In this document: piece by piece, positions 43,851 to 53,408 of the stretch | How the letters are laid out: each line of letters starts with the position of its first letter | Numbering within the stretch: position 1 is the stretch's first letter | NCBI GenBank assembly: GCA_022452285.1 | Contig: JAKUNG010000013.1 | Coordinates: 20,479 to 84,478 of the forward strand | DNA length: 64,000 bases | Origin: Terriglobia bacterium | Lineage (GTDB): Bacteria; Acidobacteriota; Terriglobia; Versatilivoradales; Versatilivoraceae | Direction of reading: 5' to 3' | Translations under genes and position numbers: made by a program | The notes under the pieces: model-generated | What the model saw: the letters and a program-made list of their open reading frames with translations, nothing else | The model's database searches: none | What the model was told of the DNA's origin: nothing

Positions 43851-43889
43851 CTGCAATAAAAGGGTGGGGTATTACAAGGAGAAAAGCAC

Positions 43890-45059
43890 ATGAAAACTGC
43901 AGATGTTGTCATTATTGGTGCTGGTGTCAATGGTGCTAGTGTAGCCTATAACTTAGCCCATAAGGGTTTAAAAAAGGTTGTACTGTTAGAAAAAGGGTTA
44001 GTTGCTGCGGGAGGAACTGGTCGATCTGCTGCTATTGTTAGGCAGCATTATTCTCATCCAGAACTAGTTAAAATGGTTAAAAGGTCTGTCGAAATTTTTC
44101 ATGATTTTGAAGATATAGTTGGTGGAGATCCGGGTTTTGTTAAATGTGGTTGGGCATTTTTGGTTCCAGATTATGTATCTGATGGTTTTTCTCAAAACCT
44201 TAAGATGCAACAGAATTTAGGGATTGAGACTCAGGAAATTACCAAATGTGAATTGTTAAAGATGGAACCAAGAATTAATTTAGATAATGTTCATCGGATT
44301 TGTTATGAAAAAGGCTCGGGTTATGCCAGTCCCCATAAGACGACATACTCTTATGTCCAGAAATTTTGCCAGCTCGGAGGAGAGTTGATGCAAACAACAG
44401 CTGCAGTGGGCTTAAAGATAGAAAATGGACAAGTTACTGGTGTGTGCACTGAAGAAGGTGATATTTCTACTGAAGTTGTAATTAATGCAGCAGGTCCATG
44501 GGCAAAGGTTGTAGCTTCATGGGCTGGTTTAGATATTCCAATTCAAGTCACTCGTGAAGAAGAAATCATAATCGAAAGTGCAGATGTAGATAAGCCACCC
44601 AACATGGTGTTTTCTGACATGGTTAATGCTATTTACTATCGTCCTGACGGCTTATCTCGTATTTTGGTTGGCAGGGGTTTTCCTAAAGAATATGAGAATG
44701 TGGATCCAGATCACTTCAATCAGTTAGTAGGTAAAGCTTTTATTCAAGAAACTTGGAAATTATTTTTACGACGTTTTCCAGTATTTAGTCGGGCTATTGT
44801 GATCAATGCTTATACTGGCTTATATGATGTGACACCAGATTGGAATCCTATATTAGGTAGAGTAGAAGAGGTTCAAGGCTTCTATATGTGTGCTGGTTTT
44901 AGTGGACACGGATTTAAAATTGCACCTTCAGTTGGTGAATTAATGGCTGAAGAAATAGGTCTTGGTGGAGAGCAAGTTGCTAACGTTAATTGCTTTGCTC
45001 TGTCTCGTTTTAAAAAGGGGAATTTATTAGAGGGAGTTTATGGGGGTAATCGTGCTTGA
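43890..45059 (+). CDS. FAD-dependent amino-acid or sarcosine oxidase-like protein (DAO family)
   Basis: In this 389-residue flavoprotein the N-terminal dinucleotide motif is VVIIGAGVNGASVAYNLA (GxGxxG), followed by VVLLEKG. GGTGRSAAIVRQHYSHPELV is the FAD-contacting block of the DAO family. VINAAGPWAKVVASWAGLDI and CAGFSGHGFKIAPSVGELMA are also typical. The group oxidises N-methyl or amino groups of small amino acids, such as sarcosine, dimethylglycine or glycine, with transfer to oxygen or another acceptor. The substrate is not clear. It forms an operon with the RraA-like gene. Confidence 0.88.
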   Translation: MKTADVVIIGAGVNGASVAYNLAHKGLKKVVLLEKGLVAAGGTGRSAAIVRQHYSHPELVKMVKRSVEIFHDFEDIVGGDPGFVKCGWAFLVPDYVSDGFSQNLKMQQNLGIETQEITKCELLKMEPRINLDNVHRICYEKGSGYASPHKTTYSYVQKFCQLGGELMQTTAAVGLKIENGQVTGVCTEEGDISTEVVINAAGPWAKVVASWAGLDIPIQVTREEEIIIESADVDKPPNMVFSDMVNAIYYRPDGLSRILVGRGFPKEYENVDPDHFNQLVGKAFIQETWKLFLRRFPVFSRAIVINAYTGLYDVTPDWNPILGRVEEVQGFYMCAGFSGHGFKIAPSVGELMAEEIGLGGEQVANVNCFALSRFKKGNLLEGVYGGNRA

Positions 45060-45067
45060 TTAGGTTC

Positions 45068-45100
45068 GAACTAAAGAAATGAATCATTTTTTAGTTCTTT
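45068..45100 (+). terminator. Weak terminator after the FAD oxidoreductase gene
   Basis: GAACTAAA (45068-45075) pairs perfectly with TTTAGTTC (45090-45097), followed by TTT. The stem is AT-rich and the T-run short. It lies between the convergent FAD gene and hyuB. Confidence 0.4.
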
Positions 45101-45207
45101 AAGATCAAAACACTGAGAGAATTTTTTTTCTATGTTCAGTTTATTCCTAAAACAATATTGCTTTGACTAATATTAAATTCCAAAAGCACAAAATATGTGA
45201 AAAGTTT

Positions 45208-46965
45208 TTATTTATAGGTTTTTGATTTTAATGCATAGCGTTTCTTTTCAGTGGCTTTGTATTTTATTTTCATAGTTTTAGGGTTAATACATACACCGTA
45301 GTCTTCTTTAGCTTTAGATAGGGAAACTTTATGATTTAAAACGTCCATTAAAACGTTTTTTGGATCTCGGTTTAATGGATTTCCCCATCCGCCGCCACCC
45401 GGTTGAACATGTCGAATTACCTCCCCTGGTAATAGGGTGTCTGTGACCATTGTTGGAACTATACGTTCCCTTTTTGTTTCCGGATTAATAATATTTGTGG
45501 AAATAGCTCCAGGGCATCCTCCATAAAGACCATAAGGGGGATGTTCTTTCCGATCTGAACGAATTGTAAGATTAGCTGGTTGTGTTCCAAGATAACGCCA
45601 CTCTCTTGTAAGGGCCAAACCTCCCCTGTATTGACCTGGTCCACCGCTGTCTTTAGTAAGTGCATACTGCTCAAGTCGAATCGGATATTCCAACTCCATA
45701 AGTTCAGCAGGAATGTTAGAAATCACAGCTCCTGGATTTGTCAATCCGTCATTGCCATCTTTGGTTGGACGACCTCCCCAGGTTCCTCCAACCAAATCAA
45801 ACATTACAAAGGGATTCTTTTGTTCAGTATATCCTCCAATCACTATTAATGAGTTACCACCTTCACCAGCAGCCGGCACTCTGTCTGGAAGAATTTGGGA
45901 CATTGCTCCAAAAAGAGCATCTGATAACCTAAAGCCAACAACTCCCCTCATGCTTGAAGCCGCAGGCATAATAGGATTTAGGATAGATGCCTCGGGGGCG
46001 ATAACTTTCATTGGTCGAAAGAGTCCGGAGGTATTAGGTATATCAAGTCGCATCATGGAACGAACAGCATAACCGCAACAGGAGATAGTAAATGGTAGAG
46101 GTGAATTAATTCCTCCTTGTACTTGAGGACTACTGCCAGTGAAATCAATGATTAGGGAATCTTCCTGTACAATTAGTTTGACCTTAATAGGAATTCTGAT
46201 TGGAGCTACTCCATCATTATCAAGAAAATCCTCAAAGAAATATTCTCCATTAGGCCAAGTCCTGATTTCACTGCGTACGATTGATTCGGTGGAATTAAGT
46301 AGCTCTGCATAATAGGAATCCAGAAACTTAGAGCCGTATTGTTTTACCAGTTTGAGCAAACCTTGTTTTCCAGTCTTGCAAGCAGATAATTTAGCCCGGA
46401 TATCTCCCATAGTTATTTCTGGAACCCGAACATTTTTTTCTAAAAGTTCGAAAATGCTTTCAGATGGACGATCATTTTCATAAAGCTTTAAAGGTGGAAT
46501 TCGAAGACCTTCTTGAAAGATTTCTGTGTTATCACAGGCAGCACTTCCTGGTACCCGACCTCCAACATCCAAATGATGAGCGACAACTGCTGAAAATCCA
46601 ACTAAACAATCTCGATCATCAAAGACTGGTTGGAAAATAAAAATGTCAGGAAGATGAATTCCTCCTTCGAAAGGGTCGTTCATAATGAAGATATCTCCTG
46701 GAAAAATTCGACCCCGATATTTATTTAGAGTAGCTCTCAGCGCAAAAGGGATTGATCCTAACTGGAACGGAATAGTAACTCCTTGAGCAATCATTTGACC
46801 ATGTCGATCACATAGGGCAGTAGAAAAATCCATACAGTCTCTTATGACTGTGGAATAAGCTGTCCGAACAATGGTATTGGCCATTTCATCAGCAATGCTA
46901 CTGAGTGAGTTTCGAATTAAGCTTAAGGTAATGGGATCGATTAAATTGTTTTTATTCTTATCCAT
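45208..46965 (-). CDS. hyuB: Hydantoinase/oxoprolinase B-type subunit (HyuB)
   Basis: This 585-residue protein shows the B subunit marks: DPITLSLIRNSLSSIADEMA at the start, MDFSTALCDRHGQMIAQG, DIFIMNDPFEGGIHLPDIFI, VVAHHLDVGGRVPGS, IDFTGSSPQVQGGINSPL and the end HVQPGGGGWGNPLNRDPKNV. With HyuA it forms an ATP-dependent hydrolase or carboxylase of the N-methylhydantoinase, 5-oxoprolinase and acetone/acetophenone carboxylase families. The lack of other carboxylase subunits favours a hydrolase. hyuA lies 37 bases upstream on the same strand. Confidence 0.92.
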   Translation of the reverse strand: MDKNKNNLIDPITLSLIRNSLSSIADEMANTIVRTAYSTVIRDCMDFSTALCDRHGQMIAQGVTIPFQLGSIPFALRATLNKYRGRIFPGDIFIMNDPFEGGIHLPDIFIFQPVFDDRDCLVGFSAVVAHHLDVGGRVPGSAACDNTEIFQEGLRIPPLKLYENDRPSESIFELLEKNVRVPEITMGDIRAKLSACKTGKQGLLKLVKQYGSKFLDSYYAELLNSTESIVRSEIRTWPNGEYFFEDFLDNDGVAPIRIPIKVKLIVQEDSLIIDFTGSSPQVQGGINSPLPFTISCCGYAVRSMMRLDIPNTSGLFRPMKVIAPEASILNPIMPAASSMRGVVGFRLSDALFGAMSQILPDRVPAAGEGGNSLIVIGGYTEQKNPFVMFDLVGGTWGGRPTKDGNDGLTNPGAVISNIPAELMELEYPIRLEQYALTKDSGGPGQYRGGLALTREWRYLGTQPANLTIRSDRKEHPPYGLYGGCPGAISTNIINPETKRERIVPTMVTDTLLPGEVIRHVQPGGGGWGNPLNRDPKNVLMDVLNHKVSLSKAKEDYGVCINPKTMKIKYKATEKKRYALKSKTYK

Positions 46966-47002
46966 TTAATTTGATTGGTAGTTGGAGCTATCCTAAGTTT
47001 TT

Positions 47003-49090
47003 TTACCTATTTTGGAGAAAATCAATAATTATATTTTCAGAATCATCAACAGTTACTTGACAGTCGGGTTGAATAACAACCGTTGTATCAAATTCATCAA
47101 TCAAAAACGGACCTTGTTTTAAATTACCTAACAGATCACTCCTTGTTAGTAACGGGGTTTCTATCCAACCGTATTTAGGTCCAAAATAAGCTTCACGAGA
47201 ACAGCTTTTTTTAGAAGAAATTTTATTAAAAGAGGAACTAGATAGACTAATTGTTTGTTGCGTTACTTTTCCCACTAGTCGCAGGTTAACCAATGTATAC
47301 GATTCATCTAAACTAGCCCTATGCCCATAAGTTTTTTCATGTTCTTTGTCAAAAGCGTTTTCTAGTTTGTGAATTGTATCAGCAGATATGGGATCCTTTG
47401 AAATGGGCAAAGTGAGTTCGTACGATTGGCCGGAATATCTCAAGTCAATTGCTCTATACATCGTTATTTCTTTTAAAGAAAAGCCTTCTTTTAGTAACAG
47501 CGCTGTCACCTCAGTTTCCATACGTTTCATTAAATGATTTAATTCCCTGAAATTAGCTTTCCTTGAATTTTGATAGCAAGTTTGAATTCGATGGTGTTCA
47601 ATATCTGCTGATAAAAGTCCAAAGGCACTAAATAGACCGGAATGGGGTGGAATAATTGCTTGCTTCATTTCCAGCGAACGGCCCATTTGGCAAGCATGAA
47701 CGGGTCCACTTCCTCCAAAAGCGATTAAGACGGAATCTCTAAGGTCACGTCCTCGTTCAGTAGAAACTGCACGCACTGCTCTAATCATTGTTGAATTGCC
47801 AAGTAAGTGGATGCCGTAGGCTGCTGTAACCAATTCAAGGCCAAGGGGTTCTGCTATTTGTTTAGTAAGTGCTTCTTTTGCTTTCTCTTGATCTAAAGGA
47901 AGTCCACCACCGACAAGACCTTCTGGGTTAATATATCCCAACACAAGATTAGCATCAGTAATTGTCACTTCAGTGCCTCCCTTACTGTAACAAACTGGCC
48001 CGGGATAAGAACCAGCACTCTTAGGGCCTATATGTAATTCTTGTGCAGCATCTAACCAAGCTATACTGCCCCCACCTGCTCCAACTTCGGCTATGTCAAT
48101 TGCCGGTATCCGAATCAAATGTCCTCCACCTTTAATTAGTCGACTAGCAGACGATAAGGATGATCCTACCTCATACTCGGTAGCGATTTTTAGATTCCCT
48201 CCTTCGACAATAGAAGCTTTGGCTGTGGTACCACCCATATCAAAGGTAATAGCATTGGCAAGATCTAATTTCTTTGCCAATGCTTGAGAGGCAATTACTC
48301 CAGCTGCTGGTCCAGATTCAATAATAAAAACCGGTTGTTTAGTTGAAGCTTCAGCTGTCATCACTCCACCATTAGATTGCATGATGAGCAAAGGTGATTT
48401 TATTCTCAGGTCCTTAAGAGAGTTTTGAAGTGAGTCAACATAGGTTTTTACCAGAGGTAATACATAAGCGTTCACTACTGTAGTAGCAGTTCGCTCATAT
48501 TCACGAACTTCTCGTAAGATTTGACTTGAGACACTGATGTTAATTTGGGGATATTTTTGTCGAACAATTTCTGCCAATTTTTCTTCATGGATCGGATTGG
48601 TATAAGAATTGATTAAACAAATCGCTAGTGACTCAATCCTTTCATTGGCTATTTCATCGATAACAGCTTCTGCTTGCTGAGTATTTAAAGGTTTGATTAC
48701 ATTCCCCTTGGCATCGATTCGTTCCTCGACCTCTTTTCTCCAACGGCGTTCAACTAAATCTGGGGGTTTATCCCAATTCCAGTTATAGAGTTCGGGCATC
48801 CGAATGCGTCTTAATTCCAAAACGTCACGAAACCCTGAAGTAGTGATTAGACCAGTAGGAGCACCAGTACCTTGAAGAAGAGCATTGGTGGCAACTGTTG
48901 TTCCATGAATGATTTCTTGTATCTTATCGGGACTGGACTTGTTTTCCTCAATAATGCTAGGAAAAGTTTGGAGGATACACCTACTATAATTGTCAGGAGT
49001 AGAAGGTACTTTGCGTACAAGTTTAGTACCATCTTCTTCAATACATACTATATCTGTAAAGGTGCCACCAATATCGATGCCTATCCGCAC
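47003..49090 (-). CDS. hyuA: Hydantoinase/oxoprolinase A-type subunit (HyuA)
   Basis: In this 695-residue protein the N-terminal actin-like part opens MRIGIDIGGTFTDIVCIEED and holds EIIHGTTVATNALLQGTG. The second ATPase region includes PVFIIESGPAAGVIASQALA and FDMGGTTAKASIVEGGNL, with phosphate motifs GGTFTD and GGTTAK. The end has ALLLKEGFSLKEITMYRAIDL and DLRYSGQSYELTLP. It starts with GTG, with GGAG 7 bases upstream. It supplies ATP hydrolysis to open a cyclic amide with HyuB. The pair faces the RraA/FAD genes end to end. Confidence 0.93.
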   Translation of the reverse strand: MRIGIDIGGTFTDIVCIEEDGTKLVRKVPSTPDNYSRCILQTFPSIIEENKSSPDKIQEIIHGTTVATNALLQGTGAPTGLITTSGFRDVLELRRIRMPELYNWNWDKPPDLVERRWRKEVEERIDAKGNVIKPLNTQQAEAVIDEIANERIESLAICLINSYTNPIHEEKLAEIVRQKYPQINISVSSQILREVREYERTATTVVNAYVLPLVKTYVDSLQNSLKDLRIKSPLLIMQSNGGVMTAEASTKQPVFIIESGPAAGVIASQALAKKLDLANAITFDMGGTTAKASIVEGGNLKIATEYEVGSSLSSASRLIKGGGHLIRIPAIDIAEVGAGGGSIAWLDAAQELHIGPKSAGSYPGPVCYSKGGTEVTITDANLVLGYINPEGLVGGGLPLDQEKAKEALTKQIAEPLGLELVTAAYGIHLLGNSTMIRAVRAVSTERGRDLRDSVLIAFGGSGPVHACQMGRSLEMKQAIIPPHSGLFSAFGLLSADIEHHRIQTCYQNSRKANFRELNHLMKRMETEVTALLLKEGFSLKEITMYRAIDLRYSGQSYELTLPISKDPISADTIHKLENAFDKEHEKTYGHRASLDESYTLVNLRLVGKVTQQTISLSSSSFNKISSKKSCSREAYFGPKYGWIETPLLTRSDLLGNLKQGPFLIDEFDTTVVIQPDCQVTVDDSENIIIDFLQNR

Positions 49091-49461
49091 TATTATTCTC
49101 CACGTTTATAAAAGGATCACTAATGTTATGGGAGCATCTAGACAAGGTCAACTGTGAAGTGTTCTATAGTCAGAGTTTAAATGTTAGAGACCCCATACAT
49201 TTAATATTGAAAGAGAATAAAAAAACTTGAATTATCAAGTTGATCAAAGCGTAAATGAAACTTTGAAGTTTTTAAGAAAATTGGACACACTATAGGTTTT
49301 TTAGTTTGTTCATTCTTTGTTTTCTAGGAAAATCTTAATGTGAAATCAAAGAAACATGCAGTAAATTAGTGAGTAGAGTTTTTAAGGTGTTCCACAATAA
49401 ACTGTAGGTTGAATTGTAGATATCGCAAATAGATTCCATAAGAATTGGTAAGGTAAATTAA
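49091..49461. other. Divergent intergenic region between hyuA and the amidohydrolase gene
   Basis: About 370 bases without a gene. Apart from the minus-strand hairpin at 49219-49241 I see no structure, and no promoter can be assigned with confidence. Confidence 0.5.
49219..49241 (-). terminator. Minus-strand terminator-like hairpin upstream of hyuA
   Basis: AACTTGA (49224-49230) and TCAAGTT (49235-49241) pair perfectly around a 4-base loop. On the minus strand the stem runs into a row of T. It lies 130 bases before the hyuA start in the direction of transcription. Confidence 0.35.
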
Positions 49462-50277
49462 ATGATTGTTGATTCTCATCTACACGTCTGGCATGCCATG
49501 TTAGATTATCCTGAACCAACTGCTACTACCGTCAGCCCTTGTTGTAATGTTCCAGTGGACCTCTTTAAAGAATATATGGACGAATATCAGGTAGATCGAG
49601 GTGTTTTGGTACAGCCCATCTTTCCAGGAGTGGACAATAGTTATGTGGCTGACTGTGCGGCACAAGAGCCCAACCGTTTCAAAGCTGTCTGTGTTGTTCC
49701 AAATTCTCCAACAGCATGCGAAAAATTGGAATATTGGTCGAAAGATCGTGGTTGTAAAGGCTTGAGATTACGGCCCCAGCTTAGGGAAGAATCCTGTGTC
49801 TTTGGAGATCCCTCTACTTTTCCTATTTGGGAAACTGCTAGCCAACTTGGGTTAGTTATTAATGTTCTTATGAATCCTCAACATTTGAGACCGTTGGCAG
49901 AATTGGCCAAACGTTTTTCTGAGGTTCCTATTCTAATTGACCACATGGCTTATCCAGATGTAACTGCTAATCTTAAATCTGAACCGTTGCAGTCACTAAT
50001 GGTGTTAGCTGATTTTCCAAATATTTTTGTTAAAATTTCCGGGTGCTACTACTTTTCACAACAATCGTATCCTTACAAGGACTGTATGGATATATTTAAA
50101 GCCCTGTATAAACAATTTGGGCCATCTCGTTTAGTCTGGGGAAGTGATTTTCCCCATGTGCTTCTTAAATCAGGTTATCAAAGAAGTATAATCTGGTTGA
50201 GACGTTCATTTCCTTTCCTAACGTCTGAAGAGATTGAAATGATTCTTGGTAGAAATGCAGTCAGTCTTTACTGGTAG
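49462..50277 (+). CDS. Amidohydrolase family 2 (PF04909) metal-dependent hydrolase
   Basis: This 271-residue TIM-barrel protein begins MIVDSHLHVWHAM with the metal-binding HxH. The strand LVQPIFPGVDNSYVADCAAQ, GCKGLRLRPQLREESCVFGD, LIDHMAYPDV with the metal His, and the terminal VWGSDFPHVLLKSGY with the catalytic Asp match the family. Members hydrolyse lactones or decarboxylate small acids. The position next to hyuAB, across a divergent region, suggests it acts on a product of the same pathway, but no substrate can be named. Confidence 0.86.
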   Translation: MIVDSHLHVWHAMLDYPEPTATTVSPCCNVPVDLFKEYMDEYQVDRGVLVQPIFPGVDNSYVADCAAQEPNRFKAVCVVPNSPTACEKLEYWSKDRGCKGLRLRPQLREESCVFGDPSTFPIWETASQLGLVINVLMNPQHLRPLAELAKRFSEVPILIDHMAYPDVTANLKSEPLQSLMVLADFPNIFVKISGCYYFSQQSYPYKDCMDIFKALYKQFGPSRLVWGSDFPHVLLKSGYQRSIIWLRRSFPFLTSEEIEMILGRNAVSLYW

Positions 50278-50304
50278 TGTTAAATAGAATCTGAAAAAGT
50301 CATC

Positions 50305-50330
50305 CCACTATTCCCTATAGAAAATAGTGG
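50305..50330 (-). terminator. Terminator-like hairpin after the tRNA-Arg gene
   Basis: CCACTATT (50305-50312) and AATAGTGG (50323-50330) pair perfectly. In the minus-strand RNA the hairpin begins within the CCA end of the tRNA and is followed by GATGACTTTTT. Confidence 0.5.
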
Positions 50331-50404
50331 TACGCCCGGCAGGATTCGAACCTGCGACCTACAGCTCCGGAGGCTGTCGCTCTATCCAGCTGAGCTACGG
50401 GCGC
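50328..50404 (-). tRNA. tRNA-Arg, anticodon CCG
   Basis: Read on the minus strand this is a complete cloverleaf: acceptor GCGCCCG pairs with CGGGCGT (one G-U), D arm GCTC/GAGC with AGCTGGATA, anticodon arm ACAGC-CTCCGGA-GCTGT with anticodon CCG, variable AGGTC, and T arm GCAGG-TTCGAAT-CCTGC. Discriminator A is followed by an encoded CCA (50328-50330). The tRNA would read the CGG arginine codon, which is rare in such AT-rich genomes. Confidence 0.97.
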
Positions 50405-50531
50405 ATTGTTTCATTACTTTTGATTGATCAAGGTAGTAAAAAATCCTTCTAGTCTGTTCCATCATTCATATTATGAGAATTTATAACGTTAAACTAACCA
50501 GCAATATTAGAAATCATTGGTTTAACACTAA

Positions 50532-51785
50532 TTAAACTTTTTTGTAGACCCTTTCTCCAGTTGGAAGAAAAAATGAAAGTATAAAACCAAATATGGGGAG
50601 TAAGACAACTAGGAACAAAGCTCTCCCAAGCCCCATCTGATCGCCAAGCGTCCCAACTACTGGAACTGCCATCCCACCTAATCCCCATGCAAATCCCATC
50701 ATTAGGGCAGATACCATACTTGCATGGTGAGGTAGAAGTTGTTGAGCCATTACTACATTAACGGGTAAGGTGCAGAGTAAAAAAGCTCCTCCCAAAGATA
50801 AACAAACCGCAGCAATCAGCCCCTTTGTTAAAAGGAATACAGCTAAGGTAGGAGTAGCGACAATCATGGAAACAATAATTACTTTTTTGCCCCCCCAACG
50901 GTCTGACAGTGGACCTCCCAGAAGACCACCTAGAGCTCCAAAGAACATGAATAGAGCAGCCATCTGTCCACCTTCAATGAGAGTGTGACCTTTTTGCGTG
51001 AAATAAAGTGGCAGAAAGCTCACAAAAGAAACTTGGACTGCAGAGCGAATCACAACTAAGAAATAGAGGACAATTAGTGGACGCCATATTGGAAGTATCG
51101 ATTCTTTTAGACTTATTTGAGTAGAAGAAGGAATCTTAGAATTCTTAGCATTTGGAATTTGAGAATACAATACCAGAAAGGCAATGACTCCTGGAATCAT
51201 CATGAAATAAGACTGCTCCAATCCCAATAGTGCTACTGAATAAGTTACAAACAGAGGGCCTAAGGCAAAACCAAAGGTTCCAGAAGAAACAAAAATGGAC
51301 ATTCCCAGACCCCGACGATCCCCACTGGCACAGGATATTAGGGCTGCTGCTTGAGGATGGAAAGAGGCTATGCCAATCCCTGCTAACGCCAGAAGGATGC
51401 TGAGTACAAAAAAGTTAGGAGCTAGTCCAATAAATGACATAAATACAGCGGTTATAAGGGGGCTGAATACAACAAAAAACCGTTTGACAAAACGATCCGA
51501 AAGATAACCGTAAAAGGGTTGGGTAAATGAAGTTGAAACCGCTAAGATGGCCCCCAACCAACCAGCCTGAGTGATTGTTAAACCCAGTTTAATAACCAAT
51601 AGTGGCAGCATGGGACCAAGAAAATTAGAATAGGCATCATTTACAAAATGAGAAGCAGAAAGAGAGACGATCGCAACTTTTTCTTGGCGTTGTATTTCAG
51701 TGAAAGATATTTTTTCAGAACCTCTATCTTTGTTCAACTTGTTAGGAACTGAGGAAAAGTTATTGTTGGGTGTTACCGTTGGCAA
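50532..51785 (-). CDS. MFS transporter, fosmidomycin-resistance-like
   Basis: In this 417-residue protein twelve predicted membrane spans follow a polar N-terminus of about 30 residues. SLSASHFVNDAYSNFLGPMLPL is the signature of the Fsr/fosmidomycin-resistance group, and TQAGWLGAILAVSTSFTQPF and GYLSDRFVKRFFVV follow. The second half repeats the MFS loop GPLSDRWGGKKVI. It is a proton-driven exporter or uptake system of the inner membrane, with unknown substrate. It is transcribed leftward, away from folC and accD but on the same strand. Confidence 0.85.
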   Translation of the reverse strand: MPTVTPNNNFSSVPNKLNKDRGSEKISFTEIQRQEKVAIVSLSASHFVNDAYSNFLGPMLPLLVIKLGLTITQAGWLGAILAVSTSFTQPFYGYLSDRFVKRFFVVFSPLITAVFMSFIGLAPNFFVLSILLALAGIGIASFHPQAAALISCASGDRRGLGMSIFVSSGTFGFALGPLFVTYSVALLGLEQSYFMMIPGVIAFLVLYSQIPNAKNSKIPSSTQISLKESILPIWRPLIVLYFLVVIRSAVQVSFVSFLPLYFTQKGHTLIEGGQMAALFMFFGALGGLLGGPLSDRWGGKKVIIVSMIVATPTLAVFLLTKGLIAAVCLSLGGAFLLCTLPVNVVMAQQLLPHHASMVSALMMGFAWGLGGMAVPVVGTLGDQMGLGRALFLVVLLPIFGFILSFFLPTGERVYKKV

Positions 51786-51944
51786 TCATTACTCCTTACT
51801 TTAGTAGGATCACAGCTGATTTCATTATTAGAAATAAAAACGGTTTTTCGGAAAAGAACATATAGGCACATCAAAATATTTTTAAATAGTGATTATCTGA
51901 ATCAATAACGTCATTTTCTATATATTTAATTTTTAATCAGCTCT

Positions 51945-53300
51945 TTATGTGTTCGACAAGTGTTGTTTAATTTCTCCAATTAGATAAAGTGATCCTAATA
52001 CCAAGATCGTGTCATCAATTTTGGCTTTGGAGTGCGCTAACAACCATGCTGCTTCTACGTTTTTTGTTAAATGGACAGGCACCTTAAAATCAGAATATTT
52101 TTCTAGGATTTCCTGTGGTGTTGCACTGCGTTCAGATTTTGGTTGTGTCAGAATAACCTCTCTGGCAAGTCCAGCTAAGTTAGACATAATCCCAGTGATG
52201 TCCTTGTCTCGCAGTGAGCCATAAATAAGAATAACCTTCTCAGAGGACAAAAAGTTGGCAATATGATATCGAACACTTTTAGCAGCTTGTGTATTGTGAG
52301 CTCCATCCATAATAATTTGAGGAGAAGTTTGTTTGATTTCTAATCTACCTGGCCAAGATGTTTGGGAAACACCTTTTTCAAGGGCAGAGGCTGAAACTTT
52401 AAATCCAATATTATTTAAGATTTCTATAATTTGAATTGCTGCTAGAACATTTTTTACTTGATGAGGCCCTGGTAATGGAATTTTCAATTTAAATTTTTCC
52501 CCTAAAACAGGTTCAACACCCAGTAAAGTTTTTTCTAGGGTATTATTCAGTATTTTGAAATTTAAATCCTGAAAAGCTGAAATAAATTGGGCCTGGTTCT
52601 TCTTACACTGCTGTTTGACTAGTTTAATGACAGTTTTATTTGTACTACTACACACCACCGGTAGATAAGAGGAGTACGAATACTGATTGGGTAACATTCT
52701 TTTTATAATACCAATTTTTTCTCGAGTGATTGATTCGAGGTCTTGGCCAAGATATGCTTGATGGTCCAAACTTATACTGGTAATTACCGCAATCACTGGG
52801 TCGATTATGTTGGTGGCATCTAGTCGTCCACCTAAACCAACTTCTACTACTGCAATTTCGACTTGACGTTCAGCAAAATAGAGAAGAGCAATTGCAGTCA
52901 GAATTTCAAAATGGGTTGGGTGACGCTGTAGCTTTAACTTATTTGTCTCATTAGTAGTATTAAATAAAAGGGCTTCTATTGCCTGTCTCACTTTCTTAGT
53001 TAATCGAGCAAAATCGTTTTGAGTGATTTGTTCTCCGTATACCCGAATTCTTTCTTCGACCTTTATCAGATGGGGAGAAGTATACAAACCAGTTCTATAT
53101 CCTGCTTCACGCATAATCGATTCTGTAAAGGCAGCAACTGACCCTTTTCCATTAGTACCAGCAATGAGCACGGCGGGGAATTTTTTTTGAGGATGTCCAA
53201 GAAAATTTAATAAAGTTCTCATATTTCCCAAGCCCAGTTTAGCTGTTGTAATTTCATTGCCGAGAGAATTAAGGAAAGAAATTGCTTGTGCGTAGTTCAT
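51945..53300 (-). CDS. folC: Folylpolyglutamate synthase/dihydrofolate synthase FolC
   Basis: In this 451-residue Mur-ligase-like enzyme the ATP loop is AGTNGKGSVAAF (residues 47-58). GLYTSPHLIKVEERI, VEVGLGGRLDATNII, ITSISLDHQAYLGQDLESITREK and PGRLEIKQTSPQIIMDGAHN are the family motifs in order. It adds glutamate to dihydropteroate and folates. The gene lies 108 bases downstream of accD on the same strand, the widespread accD-folC order. Confidence 0.93.
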   Translation of the reverse strand: MNYAQAISFLNSLGNEITTAKLGLGNMRTLLNFLGHPQKKFPAVLIAGTNGKGSVAAFTESIMREAGYRTGLYTSPHLIKVEERIRVYGEQITQNDFARLTKKVRQAIEALLFNTTNETNKLKLQRHPTHFEILTAIALLYFAERQVEIAVVEVGLGGRLDATNIIDPVIAVITSISLDHQAYLGQDLESITREKIGIIKRMLPNQYSYSSYLPVVCSSTNKTVIKLVKQQCKKNQAQFISAFQDLNFKILNNTLEKTLLGVEPVLGEKFKLKIPLPGPHQVKNVLAAIQIIEILNNIGFKVSASALEKGVSQTSWPGRLEIKQTSPQIIMDGAHNTQAAKSVRYHIANFLSSEKVILIYGSLRDKDITGIMSNLAGLAREVILTQPKSERSATPQEILEKYSDFKVPVHLTKNVEAAWLLAHSKAKIDDTILVLGSLYLIGEIKQHLSNT

Positions 53301-53408
53301 GAGTTAATTTACTGCCAATTATAGAATTAGGAAATACATGCTATATAGAATCAAAGGGAAGAGAAACTTAACGTGATTGCATAGAGAACTGAATAGGTTA
53401 GAATTTAA

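Noticed and set aside
45713-46072. Rightward 119-residue open frame inside hyuB
   Set aside because: It is a shadow of a conserved gene on the other strand.
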